Under the pieces are notes generated by a model. The model ran no database searches and was not told the origin of the DNA. It worked only from the letters and a program-made list of their open reading frames with translations. Positions 21,961-34,950 of a stretch of DNA of 64,000 nt are shown here, piece by piece. A program made the translations under genes and the position numbers. Origin of the DNA: Progne subis subis (taxonomy: Eukaryota; Chordata; Aves; Passeriformes; Hirundinidae); assembly GCA_022316685.1 (NCBI GenBank), contig JAKJHU010000005.1, forward strand, positions 18,454,707 through 18,518,706, written 5' to 3'. How positions within the stretch are numbered: the first letter of the stretch is position 1; every line of letters begins with the position of its first letter.

Positions 21961-23540
21961 AAGAGGGAAAAGTAAAATGAAAGTACTAAATAAGAACATA
22001 GATACCTATTTTGGCTTTTACATTTTGACAGATAAGTAGAAAATGTGAGAAGAACACTGTATTTTATACTTAAATTTGATTTCGGTTTGTGAGAGATTTT
22101 AATCCTAAAACAGATTTCTTTATTATGTTTGAAACTTTGCATTGAATTTTTGTTCTTACAGGGATTTAAGGGGAAGTTTTGAGGGGAACTGCACTGCATT
22201 CTGCCAGGAATGAGAGATCTAGTGGTTGTAAGATAACCTCTGAACTGCATAATATTTAAACAGATGCTTTGCTGTAAACCAGTGGGATCACCAAAATAGG
22301 CAGAGGGAAATAAAGTAGGCTCTGAAGTACATGGTAGGGTTGAGAGGAGGTTACTCTGTGATCCTTGAAGACATATTGAGCAGAAACAGACAAGTAAATC
22401 CAATAACTAGGTAGAATAGGTAAGATTATGTTAGTAAACTTTGCAGGGCTTTCATTTTGATTGAAAAAATGTCCGTACTGAACACTTAGAGCACCTCAAC
22501 TTAGAGTTTTGCTAGTTCTTTACAAGAGCTTTGTGTTTACAGACTGTCATAAACGTATTTTACCTGTTGCTTTTGAATCTTCAAGAGGAGACAGATGCCA
22601 GGATGTGTATTCAGAGATGGAATGCTAGGGGATGGAGGAGTGAGCATATTTCATAGAGGGAAATTGCCATTATTATGTTTTCAAAGTACATGCTAATATT
22701 GTTTAGTGTGATTCAATCCCATAGCAGCTGCATTGTCTCTCACAACCTTATGCTATTTCAGTACGTTTGCCTTTAAAATGACTGCACATTGTAAAGTTAA
22801 GGTCAAAAACCCCATTTATGATTGACCCTTGTCTGTTCAAGTTGTCCAAACTCTTCATAACCAAGTCATTTCTCTGTTCATTTGTTTCAATTGCTGATCA
22901 AACTTCCGAGGGGAAAGGAGAGGGTGGTAAAATACACACAAATTGTCTTTGCATGTGCAACATCTTCTGAACCACATTGTTGTCAAATCACTGTTTCCTG
23001 GGCAGATTGTATAGGTTGTAGATTAACTGTGTCAAGCGTGGAGGGATATCTGAGCTGCATCTGTGATTATTCCACACCCAGAAGCATGAGGGGCCATGTT
23101 GCTCATGTGCTTCAGGTGACTCTTTAAGAGTGTCAGGATGTAGCAAGATATAATTTTGGAGACAGTGCTGACTGAATGTATCTACTTTGCTGCACAGTGC
23201 TGTTTCAGGTCAACACAAGCTCAGGATTTTCTGTGCTGTGAAATAAATAGGAGCACCACTCCTCCCTTTTCCTCCTGCTGCACCCTCTCTTTGTATTTTT
23301 ATGGCATGATTTCCATTTCATTTGAATAACTTTAAATTTGGCTATATTTGGGCTGTCCTTTTCTCCTCATTGTTATCTTGGACAGTGCAGTCCAATCAAG
23401 AAAAAATTCCTGAGCCTCACTGGTACTACTCATTGGGTAGTACCAGCTGATCAGTAGATCTAAGATGAATTTATGGAGTGGGGAGGGGGACAAAAAAGCC
23501 CCTGTTCTGACTGTCTTCTTTACTTTTCTTTTCTTAACAG

Positions 23541-23577
23541 GAAACCAAAACGCAGTGTGTTCGAATAGCTACAAAAG
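23541..23577 (+). CDS. PTPRK: PTPRK small exon: end of fourth FN3 repeat
   Basis: This 37-nt exon after a good pyrimidine tract and TTAACAG reads ETKTQCVRIATK and leaves one base (G) for the next codon before GTAAGA. It supplies the last FN3 strand, with one conserved cysteine. It begins on a codon boundary, matching the end of the preceding exon, and its sequence matches PTPRK at this place. The donor AAAAG|GTAAGA opens the largest intron in the window. Confidence 0.93.
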
Positions 23578-24108
23578 GTAAGAGGTTTGTCCCCACACAC
23601 AAAGTAGCTTTTAAAATGAATTTTGGTGCTTCTATTAAAAGTCCAAAGCCAGTACTATTCGTCTGTTTTGAACCACTTGATTGTGTTAAAATGTAATGGT
23701 CTGCTGCTTTTTATTCTTTGGCATTGAGCCAAGAGAGGATTGTTCTAGCAATATTCAGAATTTAGACAAAATAAGGACACCTCTTTTTTCCTCCTTTCTG
23801 TGTATGGTTTTCAAGATCTACTTTCAGAGTGCTGAAGCGTTGCAGGCAGCAGAAAGATGGACAGCAGAGAAGAAAGTGCACTTGGGTAAATTGTCTGTTA
23901 GACTAACAATTATTTTCAAGCAGGGGTAGAAATAATTCAAATGAAGGACATGACAGTTAATTTTGCTAAGTAAGAGCTCCAAGTGTTAGCAAGACATAGG
24001 GGAGGGTTGATTTGAGAAAGGCTTGTCTCTGACAGCAAGTGAGCTCCAGGACTAAAGCTGACTGCATAGCTGTGAGAATAAATCATGTTGACCCCATATA
24101 CAGCAGGT

Positions 24109-24315
24109 TAATCACATACTGCTCACTCAAAAACACCTTTTCATCTTCAAATGAGAACTTAGTTGTCCTGCTTATTGTAATCACATACTGCTCACTCAAA
24201 AACACCATTTCATCTTCAAATGAGAACTTAGTTGTCCTGCTTATTGTAATCACATACTGCTCACTCAAAAACACCATTTCATCTTCAAATGAGGACTTAG
24301 TTGTCCTGCTTATTG
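24109..24315. repeat. 69-bp minisatellite, three copies
   Basis: Three head-to-tail copies start at 24109, 24178 and 24247, each opening TAATCACATACTGCTCACTC. Only about two differences are visible among copies (CTTTT/CATTT and GAGAAC/GAGGAC), so the array is young or homogenised. Because 69 is divisible by three, frames on both strands stay open through it, giving repeated peptides that are very unlikely to be real. Confidence 0.96.
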
Positions 24316-26101
24316 TTATCTCTTGCTTTGACTGTATTTATAGCCATTCGTTTTGGTGGTTTGATTGTGCCGACATGAGAGTTGTTCGATAGACTCTGGC
24401 AGTATAAATGAGCAAGGAGCTTACAAATGGCCAGAGAGTCTTCTGCAGAGGCCCAGCACTTATGTTGTCTTTTTCTAACTGCATATTGATATTCAGCATA
24501 AAAACAACTTCAGAGAAGAGCAACCAGGTATTTAAGTACTGCAGAGACACATCAGCCTCATTTTTTCCATAACTTCCCTCAGTTTAAATCTTGGTCAAAT
24601 GAAAAACTGATGCCTCTAATGAGATGGTAGTAATCAAATGTTTTCTTGAGAAACCAGAAAAAAAAAAAAAAAAATGTACTTCTTAGGATGTTTTAGTATT
24701 TTCAAGGGAGGTAGCCTAATATAAACAGGAAATTAAGACCATGAACTAAGTCTTCCGTAAGAAGTATATCGGCATTATTTTTCTTGTGTTTACCTGGCGA
24801 GATTAAATGTTTGAATTAAAATATATTTGCATAAACAAATATTTATGTACCACAAGCATGTATTGCTAGTATTTGGGTCTAGGGAGAGTTTTGAAAGGTT
24901 CAGAAATAACTTAAAATATTGCAGAGCTGTGGAAGAGGAAAGCAATGGTTTCTCTCATCATAAATTTTCAGGATAGTAATAATAAAACAGGAAGGGAATT
25001 CACCTGTCATAAGAGGAAATTATTTTTCTCTTAACCACATGCATTCCCCCAATCTGAAAGCAATGTTTGCAGGTAGCAAGAGAACTCTTGGTGGTTGCTT
25101 GTTCACCTCCCTCTGTTGCAGCAGTCACATTCCCCCTGATGGCTGTAGTCTGAAAGAAAGGCAAAATAAGTATGAGGTTTCTTACTTTTGTGCCTTATAT
25201 ATTGCCTTTGACACTCTGATTGAAGACAAGTTTTCCTGAAGTAGCTGCACTGCCTTATATATCAGTGCTTAATTCCTTGAAAGTGGATGTAAAAACTGAA
25301 GTGTTTTCTTTGACTTAATTTAATTGCTGGATGTGAATTGCAGGGGGAGGCAACATTAGGAGCAAATGCTTTCTCTTTCTCTGCGGGAATGCATTTAATA
25401 AGGAGTCATCACTTCAGAGTCATGTACATTTATATTTCTCAAATGAGCTATACTGGTATTCTAAAGTATTTTTTAAAAGTTCATACTTTTCATCATAAGA
25501 GTAATACCATGATATGTTGTACTCAAAGAAGAGTATACTTAATGCACTGGTTTATGTACATGCTCATCTGGTTACCCTGATTTGTTTGTTGATTTGTTTG
25601 GTTGGTTGGTTTTTGTAGCTGTGTAAGATTGCATTGAAACGTTGGCATAGGAGATATCTGGTTGCATTTGTAATATTTTCATAGGGCAAAAGTGACTGTC
25701 TCACCTCTACCTAATGCACTCCAGTAAAGTGAAAATACCTGTTTAAAATCTGGGAAATTGTCTAAACTATGTGTTCCATTATGAATGTAGTGTAGGTTTG
25801 TATCATCTCCTGTGACTTGAAGCAGATTACAGGTGGCCAAACTGAATTTTGCCTTGAATGAGTTGAAAAGGCATTAAAAATTTTTAAAAGCTGTGATGGA
25901 AGGGAGCAGAGAGGAAAACATAAAAGGTGCATGTTAAGACAAAATCTCCCTGGGAGTGAAATTCAGTATTACCAGCAAAGTTACTTTCTTAGTTCTATCT
26001 TGTTCAAGGATCTGATTTATCTGTTTATATTCATGCCAATAAGATGTAAAAAAATATGACAGTAATGTCATGTTTTGGTGTTGGAGAAATTCATCCCTAC
26101 C

Positions 26102-26128
<27 letters not shown>
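26102..26128. repeat. 27-base T run
   Basis: A pure T homopolymer within the large intron. Confidence 0.95.
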
Positions 26129-26132
<4 letters not shown>

Positions 26133-27320
26133 TTCCCTAGCAGCATGCTTTACATATATTTTAACGCATTATGGGTTTCACACATATGATTCCCAAGGTT
26201 GCCTTCTACCTTTGGGAATTGATGGACATTTTATTTATTGATGTTAAACTAATGAAAGCCAACACATTTAAAATTAAGGACTTGTACTTTTTTAGTCTGT
26301 ATATTCCAAGTGCAGTGCTCTCATATGCTTCTGATAACAAATGCACTGGAATGTCAAGTCATCTAAAAGATGGTGCCATATCATGACTAAAGTATGTTGC
26401 TTGCTCCTTCTTGGTGTGCCTTGAAAAAATGCTTTTGAGTAAACAGAGAGTGTCTGGTGTATTCAAATACACTGGGTTATTTTTTCATGGTAGAAAATAC
26501 TGGATCAACACCTGTTTAAAAAGAAGCCCCCTGAGCAGTTCCTGTGTATTTGCAGCTGAAGAATGAATGCCAGTGATTCTTTGATGGCCCTTCATTAGAC
26601 TCACAGTAGGATTCCTCCTTTTTCTAGACACCTACTTCCATGGCACTTGTGAGAGCTCAATGACTAACTTTTTACGTTCTACACTAAGGAGTGACTTGGC
26701 CAGGCCGAGTTATTAGATGTGATGAGAGAGTATGAAAAGTTACAGACATGTATACAGTCTGTTCACATAAGCTTTGATTCTTGAGGAAATCAAGTTGAAA
26801 CAATGTTAAAAATAACTCCTTATATCACAGGTGGTGAGTACAACATACCTAAAGCACCATTTCCAGTTACAGATATAGCCCAGAAAATATATTAACTATG
26901 AACAACTTTAATTCCTTGGATACTTTTAGCCTAATATTGCCTTCCTCTGTTAAACTGAATCTCCTTCTCATCCAGAAACTGTTAGTAACCAAAGATCAGT
27001 GTATTTTTTTTTTTCCCTAACAACATCAAGTTGTTCTCTACCTTGTTAATTTTTGAATCTAGATAGTAGGATTACCCAGTCACTACTAATCTGGTTTCTC
27101 ACACATAGTAACTGAAGAAGGAACAAATAAAAAAAGTCTTGTTTTCTGAAGAGCAGAGAAGAGTGCAGAGGCTGAGATAACAGGTCAGATATTCAATAGG
27201 AATGGAAAGACGGGGTTAGGAAATATGGTTATTTGATAAAAAATTATCTGTTATATATAATTTCCTAAAGAAAGTCTTGAACTTCCTAATACTAGCTTAG
27301 TAAGTCTGATTTCAACTGTG

Positions 27321-27566
27321 GAATCATAGAATTGTTAAAGTTGGAAAAAGGCTCCTAAGATCACCAAGTCCAGCCATCAACCTAGCCACCATGTCCACCA
27401 CCAAACCACATCCACAGCTGCCATACCAACGTGGTTTTTGAATGCTTCCAGGGATGGTGACTCCACCACTTCCTGGGCAGCCTGTTCCAATGCTTTTCAA
27501 CCCTTTCCATGAAGAAATTTTTCCTAGTATCTAATTTAGACCTCCTGGCAAAACTTGAGACCATTG
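27321..27566 (-). mobile_element. CR1 LINE 3' fragment
   Basis: The + strand starts AATCATAGAATTG, the reverse complement of the CR1 octamer tail. It continues with TTGGAAAAAGG, CCACTTCCTGGGCAGCCTGT and CTTTCCATGAAGAAATTTTT, all typical of the CR1 3' end. The 5' side is truncated near 27566. Confidence 0.88.
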
Positions 27567-30500
27567 AACAGTTCATAACATGCACATATCAGAATGAATA
27601 CGTGATAATCAAATTTTCCTAACCAATGTATTGATCAACTCAAGTAAATAGAAGGTGCATGGACTTCAGAATAATAGATTATGTTGGTGACTGATCTGTT
27701 ATATCCTGGAGTTGAGTTTGATTGTGTAAAACTTTGAGTGGGTTTCCACTCACACGTGACATCGGCATTTCCTTTTACAGTCTAAAATGTTACTGACCGC
27801 TAAGGGAGTGAAACTAGATTAACATGGTCAGAGAAGAGCGATGCATCAAATTATTTAGCATGTAAATAGACATTTAAGAGGACAGAAGGGACAGCAGAGC
27901 TGTTATTAAGCAGAGTATATGAAGCTGACATTTGTGACAGTTTTCAGGCTGCCAAGTATGAGGCTAACACTGATTTATGTGTATTCTTTTGTTTTGCTTA
28001 GTGGGCTAGAGAAAAATATTGAAAATTTAATTAGAAGAGATCTACTGTGGCAGTAAATATAGAAGTGGTGGGCCTGGCAGTTCTATCACAAAGTAGTTAG
28101 AAGGAATAAATGAAGTCCAGGGTTTCTCAGTCCACATTTAAAACAAGAACTTCATCAATTCCAACATTATTTTCCCTTGTGGTTTTCATTTGTGTTATTA
28201 GTTCAGGCAGTATTGAACCTCTCTATCTCTATGCATGTTTGGTTCATACAGATGGATGAAAATGTCATTTGAGATGATGCGCATCTGGAAGTAATTGTGA
28301 AATGGCAGAAAATGACTTTTTAATCTGATTTGAGGAATAAAGAGGTCTGGGTGGTAACATTTCAACTCCAAGTGTGCATTTAGTCCACCATCATTACTGC
28401 TCTGAATTCATTCCCACAGCAGTTGGGGATTGATCCAAAGGCCTTTGATGTCAATGGGAGTCCTTCCACTGACATTAATGTGCTTCGGATTAGGTCTTTA
28501 GAAGTCATAAATCTGTCTAGACCATAATTATTTCCTTGAAATTGCTCCTGATGATGTTTCTGCTCTTAGGGAAATTTGTGAAAGTCAAATCACCTCCTGT
28601 TGCAGGATGCTCAAAAATGTCTGTTACCGATTAATGCACAAATGAAGGGAATATGTCAGATGCTAAATGTATCTGAAAGGAATTTTCTCTCACTGTTGTT
28701 TATGTGTTTGGATCAATGCTCCTACAATGACTTTGAGCTTTACCATTGCAATAGGAACTGGAGACCCAAATGGCAATATAAACATAGAGAAGAATTCAGG
28801 TGTTTCCTAAGTCTTTTTTTTTTTTTTTTTCCCCATTCATTCATAAGAAAAGCATTTAATGTGTTTAAACTTCAGTGGTCTTTTGCAGAATGTGTTTTAT
28901 CATTCAAAGAGGAGAATTCAGTTGACTTGCTGAGCTTTCCAAAGATGGAAACAGAACATTAGCATTGCATATTTTTCTCTTTTGTATATGAACTTGGAGT
29001 AGCTCACTGAGCAACCACATCTGCTAGTTCTGATAAGTAAACTTTAGTTGTAAATAAAAAAATTGCATGATCCCTTGATGGAATATTTGATGATGGTTAT
29101 TAAAAAAACAGTTAAGTGAGGGATACCTCCAGATATCCAGACACAAAAACTATCATGTGAGTATTTTCACATATGCACAAAGAATGAAATCTCAGCAACC
29201 TTAAAGATTTCCTAAAGAATGAGAATTTTAGAAGTAAGAATTCAGGTAGAGTGTTCTAGTTTATATTTAAATATTAGAGGAAGAATGTTGATATATTACA
29301 AGGATCATCATCTTAGCATATATGTTCTTTTAGTAGATGCCTGGTTTATTAGGGCTATTCACCTATTACGAATATTATTTCATGAATCAGACTGTGGGCA
29401 TTGAGTGATTTGCATCCATTGCAGAGAATATGGACACATAAAGAGAGAAATACAGAGTTTTTACAAAACCCATTAGATTTTTAACTATAATTGAAAATCC
29501 TTCATTCCACTTATAATAGACTTGCATTTAAAAGTAGCCTTTGCTAATACTGCTGGGTGCAAGGGTGTATTTCAGCTCCTCTTTTCTTACTAGTCTTTCA
29601 TCATCTCTCATTTGTTTTTTCTAATGTGTCATTGTAAAATTGCAAGTGTTTAGAGAAGGTAAACTCTATCGTCCCCTGATAGGACTGGTCTCATTAACCC
29701 CTTTTCACACAGGCAGCCTGTGTACACTTTCATTTTCTATTGTGATTAGCTCTGCATTGGCTGAAATGGTCTCTTGCAATGCCTGGAGTTGAAGAGTGTG
29801 TGAGGCAGATCAGGCAGAGATTGCTGCCTCTAACAGCCTGTCACAGGCATCTCATGTGCATGTTCAGCTTCGGAGTGACAAGAATTTGGCTCATATGCAC
29901 TGTAGTGCAGTTTTAGAGCAGCTCTTTGAAGGGACAGCACTCTTTCCAAGAAAGAAGAAGAAAGGGATCTCTAGGAGTTATAAATTGTGTTTGCGTGCAG
30001 TCAGTACTCTTCAGCCAGAATAACACTTTTGTTTGCACTGGCAAGCATCTCAACATAGAGAGTATGCAACACCTTACCACAGAGGAAGGAATCTTTGCAG
30101 TTATTCATTCTTGCATTAGCAGCTGCCTAAAGCTGAGATATTTTGAATAGAAGACAAAATATATTTGAGCAGTAAGGCTGCTCAGTGTGCACCTGGACAG
30201 GAAGGACACAAGAGCTTTTTATCAGAAAAGAATGGTGCACAAAGAATGCAGTAGAATTTCAGCAACATCTAAATTAGAAAAGTGCTTACTTTTGTGAAAA
30301 CAGTTTAAGACCCTGAAATCAGTGTCACAATGTTTCTCTGTATCTAATGGAACACTTTTAACTAAATGAAAAGAAGTCCCACCTTTTATTGTCATGAACT
30401 TTACAAGGGTTTATTAAACTATGTGTGTGTCATCTCTGACAGAGCTCTAAGTGAAGTTCTACGGATAGTCATCTAGAAACAAGGAGCAGCATTGCCAAGT

Positions 30501-32254
30501 GTAGTAGCACTTCCTAAACACTCCAATGTGTTGCAGAGCAAGTCAGTATGGTTGATTGGCACTGCTGCCAAATTATTCGAATACAGCCTGATGCTTTGTC
30601 AGCTGCATAAGGAGATGACAGCTCTGAAGTTCAGGAGCTCATGCTGCTTTCTGCTCTAGTGGGAAGCTGTGTACTAACCAGGCTATTTTTGGAAAGATGC
30701 CAGCTGGAAGGGCTTGCAGATGGACCTTGTAGGCGGGATGATCTTTCTAGAAATAATGTGGTTATCACACATCTGTCTGTCACAGCAGGACATAGTTACA
30801 GGCAATGTTAAAACAGTTTTTGTGGCCAGGTGAATTCAAAGCATAGGGAACAGAATTACAGTCCTGTGTGTGCTTTTCAATGCTGTCAATTTAGGAAGTG
30901 TCTGGAGACTTTAGTGTGAGTTCAGCAGTTTGGAAAGGACTGGGAATATACTCCATGCTGCACAGTGATGAAGGTTCTTGATCAGGAGGGACTTCCAGAA
31001 CCCTTTACTGTCAAAGAGGTCACCAAATACATTGCATTGTTTGACACTTCTGTTTAACATCTGCTTTCTTGAGTAAACAAGAAAGATAACCACATTCAGT
31101 ACCATATAATTGCCAGAATATTTAACCTGAACATTAAATCAGAGGTCCCTTATCTGCTGACTTGTGTTTCTTGCTCTTTGCTGAGTATAGGATACTCAAA
31201 CATATGTAAGCAGACTACATATTATTGACTGCTTCAGCCCCTCTGCCAAGAGGTTGGCCAGGCCATTAGTACAGGGGAAAAAGAGGTCCTGCTCTAACCT
31301 TGCCATGGTGGAAAATATCCTGAGGCAGTAGTCTGTGCTGATGCTACACTATGGAAATTTGTGAGAACAGCAATGCTACTGTCACCAGCACACTTTTTTC
31401 AAAACACCAGAGTTATTAGCAAAGGCATGCAGGGAATAGCAAAAGTCAAAACAGTATTTAGGATGTTAAAGCAGCATGTCTGAAATAAGAGTCATCTGGC
31501 TTCAAATATAAGTATAAATATCTATTGTACATTAGTTGTTGTCACTCTGTGTATGGCTACAAAACTTGGATGTTTTATCGTCTCCACATCTAGCATCCAA
31601 GCCATTTCTGATGCACTACTTTCATGCCCTTGCTGCCGTAAAACTGCAGGATATTGCCCTGAATGATGCATTCCTAAATTGCTGTCACATTGTCAGCACC
31701 GAAGCAAGATTATAGGACATCCAATTATGCCTGCTTCTCATGCTGGAAAACAAATTGCCCAAAACTGGTTTCTATGGGCAGTTGAAATGCAGAGTAAAGC
31801 TCAGAGGCAGCATAATGAGGTGGCTAATGGGTAAGTTTAAGGCAAATCCTCACTTATGTGTCATCAGTTTCACAGTGCGAGAAATTAAATCTGAAGATTT
31901 CCTGCTCTGGTGAAGAATGGGTGCCATCATAACATTCAAATAAAATTAGAATGGCATGTATGGTAAAAGTGAATATGGTAGTGAAAACCTTTTATCTGCT
32001 CACTTCACAGAGTCATGAAAATGTGAGTTTTCCTGGGACAATGAAACCAGGTCCTTACACACAGATGAAAAACAGGAACCACAATCACTCTTTCCATCCC
32101 TGGTCCTACTGTGTTTCTGAATTTGCCATTTCTCCAGGCTCAAGTATGATGCATCCTAATGAACAAGAAATCTGACAAAGGGAGCAGGAGATTTGCATGG
32201 ATGAATAAAAAACTCCTGTCATTACTCAAACATAAGTAGAAAATACATGGGAGA

Positions 32255-32957
32255 TGGTCAGGCCACTTGGAATGAATATAGAGAGATTGTTAGAGTAAGA
32301 GGAAATGAAACAGGAAAGACCAAGGCTAAGGAATTAAAATTAAATTAAATTAAAATTTAATTTAAATTAAATTAAAATTAAATCTGGTCAAGGGTGTTAA
32401 GGACAATAAGAAGTACTAGACCATTCATGATCGTCTTTGAAAGGTCATGGAGATCAGGAGAGGTACCTAAGGACAGGAAAAAAGCAAATGTAATCCCAGT
32501 CTTTAAAAAGAACAAGGAGGACCCAGGGAAGTACTGTCTTAGTCAGCTTCACCTCAATCCCTGGAAAGGTGATGGAATCTCATTCTGGAGGCCACCTCTA
32601 TCCACATAAAGAACAAGAAGATGAATGATCAGTAGTAATAAACATGGATTCACTAAAAGTAAATCTTGTTTGACCAACCTGATTGCCTTTTACAATGAAG
32701 CAACTACCTTGATGGTTAAGGGTAGAGCAGCAGATGTTACCTTCCTCAATGCTGTCTCGTAGTATCCTCATAGGCAGACTCAAGAGATGTGGGCTGGATG
32801 AGTGGACAGTGATGTGGATTGAGAACTGGCTGAATGGCAGATCCCAGAGGGTTGTAATCAATGGTACAGGGTCTAGCTGGAGGCCCCCAAGGTTCTATAG
32901 CAAGCCCAGATTGCATTAGGTGACAGTGTCCCTTCCAACCCAAACTATTCTATGATA
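32255..32957 (+). mobile_element. CR1 LINE fragment with decayed reverse-transcriptase region
   Basis: The + strand first reads a degraded WNEYREIVRVR-like stretch, then after an AATTA expansion VKDNKK. Next comes SWRSGEVPKDRKKANVIPVF (32394-32609) and, in another frame, RLKRCGLDEWTVMWIENWL with GRSQRVV (32734-32919). These are the familiar CR1 ORF2 motifs between the endonuclease and polymerase cores. The catalytic FADD region is missing, frames are broken and a large internal deletion precedes the 3' tail CCTTCCAACCCAAACTATTC. It is a dead copy. Confidence 0.85.
32332..32383. repeat. AATTA-type repeat inside CR1
   Basis: A self-complementary AATTAAATTAAA / TTTAATTTAAATT stretch expands a short run of the CR1 coding region. 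Confidence 0.85.
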
Positions 32958-33589
32958 CAAAGATGTGTACTCTGGTTGTACATCTTATTTTGGGACCATT
33001 AGGTGATGACAGAAAAATCAAATTGTTGGCTATTCGCCAGAATCGTTGAAAGAGATTTTACTGCTATATCCATGTTTTTAACAACAAATGACTCTTTTTC
33101 CATATCAGAGAGAGAAGGGATAGAATTCTACAATTATGGTGATTGGCATTCAAAGTGCCTCAACATATGGAAGGCATTGATTTGCACAAGTACAGACTTT
33201 TTTAATATGATTCTTAATTTTTGCATACATTAACACCATCCAGATTGTGTGAATGTGCTTGTTTTGTTAACCCACTACAATCAAAAACCTGTATCCAAGC
33301 AAATCTCAAATTAACCTTTGATCTGTTTCTAATTTCAAGGATTTTGCTGAATTGAGTCTGCCATTTCTTTTTTGAAATGATGGTGCTATGTCACCCTGGT
33401 TTTTCTGAGTTTTTTAAAGCCTTTTGATTGTTCATAAGATGGAGTCAGTCTTTTTAGCTTCTGTATAATATTAGGAGCAGTTTTTGCCTTTTCTCACACA
33501 TGTAACATAAACAAATCCTTTGTTTTTCATTCTCTGTCCTTTGTTTGCATACTTCTAACCTGAAAACAATTATAACTGACAGCTGGTCT

Positions 33590-33785
33590 GGCCATTCGGC
33601 TGGGAGGTGATGACTCCAGAAGCCAATCCACAGCCAGACCCACAAATGTATAAAAAGTAAGAAATAAACAGGCAGAGGGGCTCTCAGCCTTGGCTCAGCC
33701 TTGGGCTCTCTCAGAGGAACATCTCTGCCCTGCAAATCTCTCGTCTCCCTGTGGTTGCTTTGCGTGTTGCGATCACAATTCTACA
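33590..33785 (+). mobile_element. LTR-like promoter/R-U5 segment
   Basis: A TATA box, TATAAAAA (33649-33656), and AATAAA (33663-33668) lie close together. They are followed by a GC-richer stretch with CTCTCAGCCTTGGCTC, CTCCCTGTGGTTGCTTTGCG and a terminal TTCTACA. This order is what I recall for a passerine endogenous retrovirus LTR. The U3 start is not clear (possibly near 33535). It is inferred by pattern only. Confidence 0.5.
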
Positions 33786-34579
33786 TCCCCTAGAATTTTG
33801 TAACAAATTTTAAGGACCGGTAATTCAACATGCTGTAGTTCTTTTCTGCAGATGTAAACAGATTTTCTCACAGTTCTTTAGTGTTCCTCATTTCTGGTAG
33901 TTCACAAAGATTTAATCCTGAATGGCCTGTTATCTGATACAATTTAGAAATTTTGTAAGTTAGTTTCCATTCTTCTTGAAATTATTGAACTATAATATTT
34001 ATACAGGGTTTTACATCCATGTGCTCATCTTTCATAGCAAATCCTTTTGTATACCTCTGATAAAAAGGGTTATCTTTCTTCCTGGTGTAAAGGCTTTTAA
34101 AATACTGCACTCTGAAACTGGATACTGGGTGCTTCGTCTGCTCAGTGAAACATCTAGAAAGAACCCCTGTCCTTCGTATCTCAAATGGGATCAAAGATTA
34201 ATATTGCTGTATATATTTCCTTTCCTACTCATTTACAGAAAATTCTGCTATACATATCAGCTAAGGAGGTTGATTTTTCAGATTACTCTGTCTTTTGTGG
34301 AATATGTCTCAAGTCCCTATGAACAGCAGTCAGATATTAGCCATCATGTTTAGATAGGATTCTTGATCAGTAATTTGAACTGTGGAGTGTTCCCTGGCTG
34401 CTACCAACTGCTTACATGTTTCAGCCTAGATCATGCTGTACACTGAGATGGGAAAGGCTACTGACTACTTGAAGTAGTCACTACATATTTGTAAATCTAC
34501 CAAGTTCTTATTTTGCTTTTGAGCATAATTTAGAAAACCTCCTTCTGTGATAAGTCATTGGCAGGTTAGTAACTGAAAG

Positions 34580-34950
34580 ATCATAGAATCATGATAAGGT
34601 TGTAAAAGATATCTAAGATCTTAACCCACTAAGCTGCTTCCCCAGGTGCCATATCTTCAGATTTTTTGAATGTTTTCAGGGATGGTGATTCCACCATTCT
34701 TCCCTGGGCACCCTGTTCCAATGCCTGACCAACTTTTCAGTGAATAATTTTTTCCTAGTGCCCAATCTAAACCTCCCCTGGTACAAATTGAGACCCTTTT
34801 CTGTCATTTTGCCTTGTCATCTCACTTGTTACCTGTGAGAAGAGACAACCCCCACCTCATTACAACCTCCTTTTAGGTAGTTGTAGAGAGTGATGGGGTC
34901 CCACTGAGCCTTCTTTTCTGTAGAACCACAGCTCACTCAGCTGCTGCTCA
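34580..34950 (-). mobile_element. CR1 LINE 3' fragment
   Basis: The + strand opens ATCATAGAATCATG and continues with GGGATGGTGATTCCACCA, CCCTGGGCACCCTGTTCCAA and GGGGTCCCACTGAGCC, which are the reverse complement of CR1 3' sequence. It is degraded and 5'-truncated. Confidence 0.85.

Larger units (their letters stand above)
20021..23540 (+). other. PTPRK: GC-AG intron after FN3-4
   Basis: This 3.5-kb intron starts with GCAAGT instead of GTAAGT and ends TTCTTAACAG. It carries an LTR-like element (about 21035-21664) and a G-rich tract at 21941-21960. Just beyond the LTR a minus-strand frame of roughly 210 codons is open (22403-21762). It starts at TTG, not ATG, and resembles no family I know. 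Confidence 0.8.

Noticed and set aside
21762..22403. 213-codon minus-strand frame, the longest in the window
   Set aside because: It begins at TTG, contains a poly-Pro stretch produced by the G-run at 21941-21960, and has no recognisable domain. It is most likely chance.
24039..24392. Repeat protein encoded through the minisatellite, or a CRISPR-like array
   Set aside because: Frames stay open on both strands only because the unit is 69 bp. There are no spacers: copies abut directly, and the host is a vertebrate.
32394..32919. Independent reverse-transcriptase gene
   Set aside because: It consists of broken, frame-shifted CR1 remnants lacking the catalytic core.
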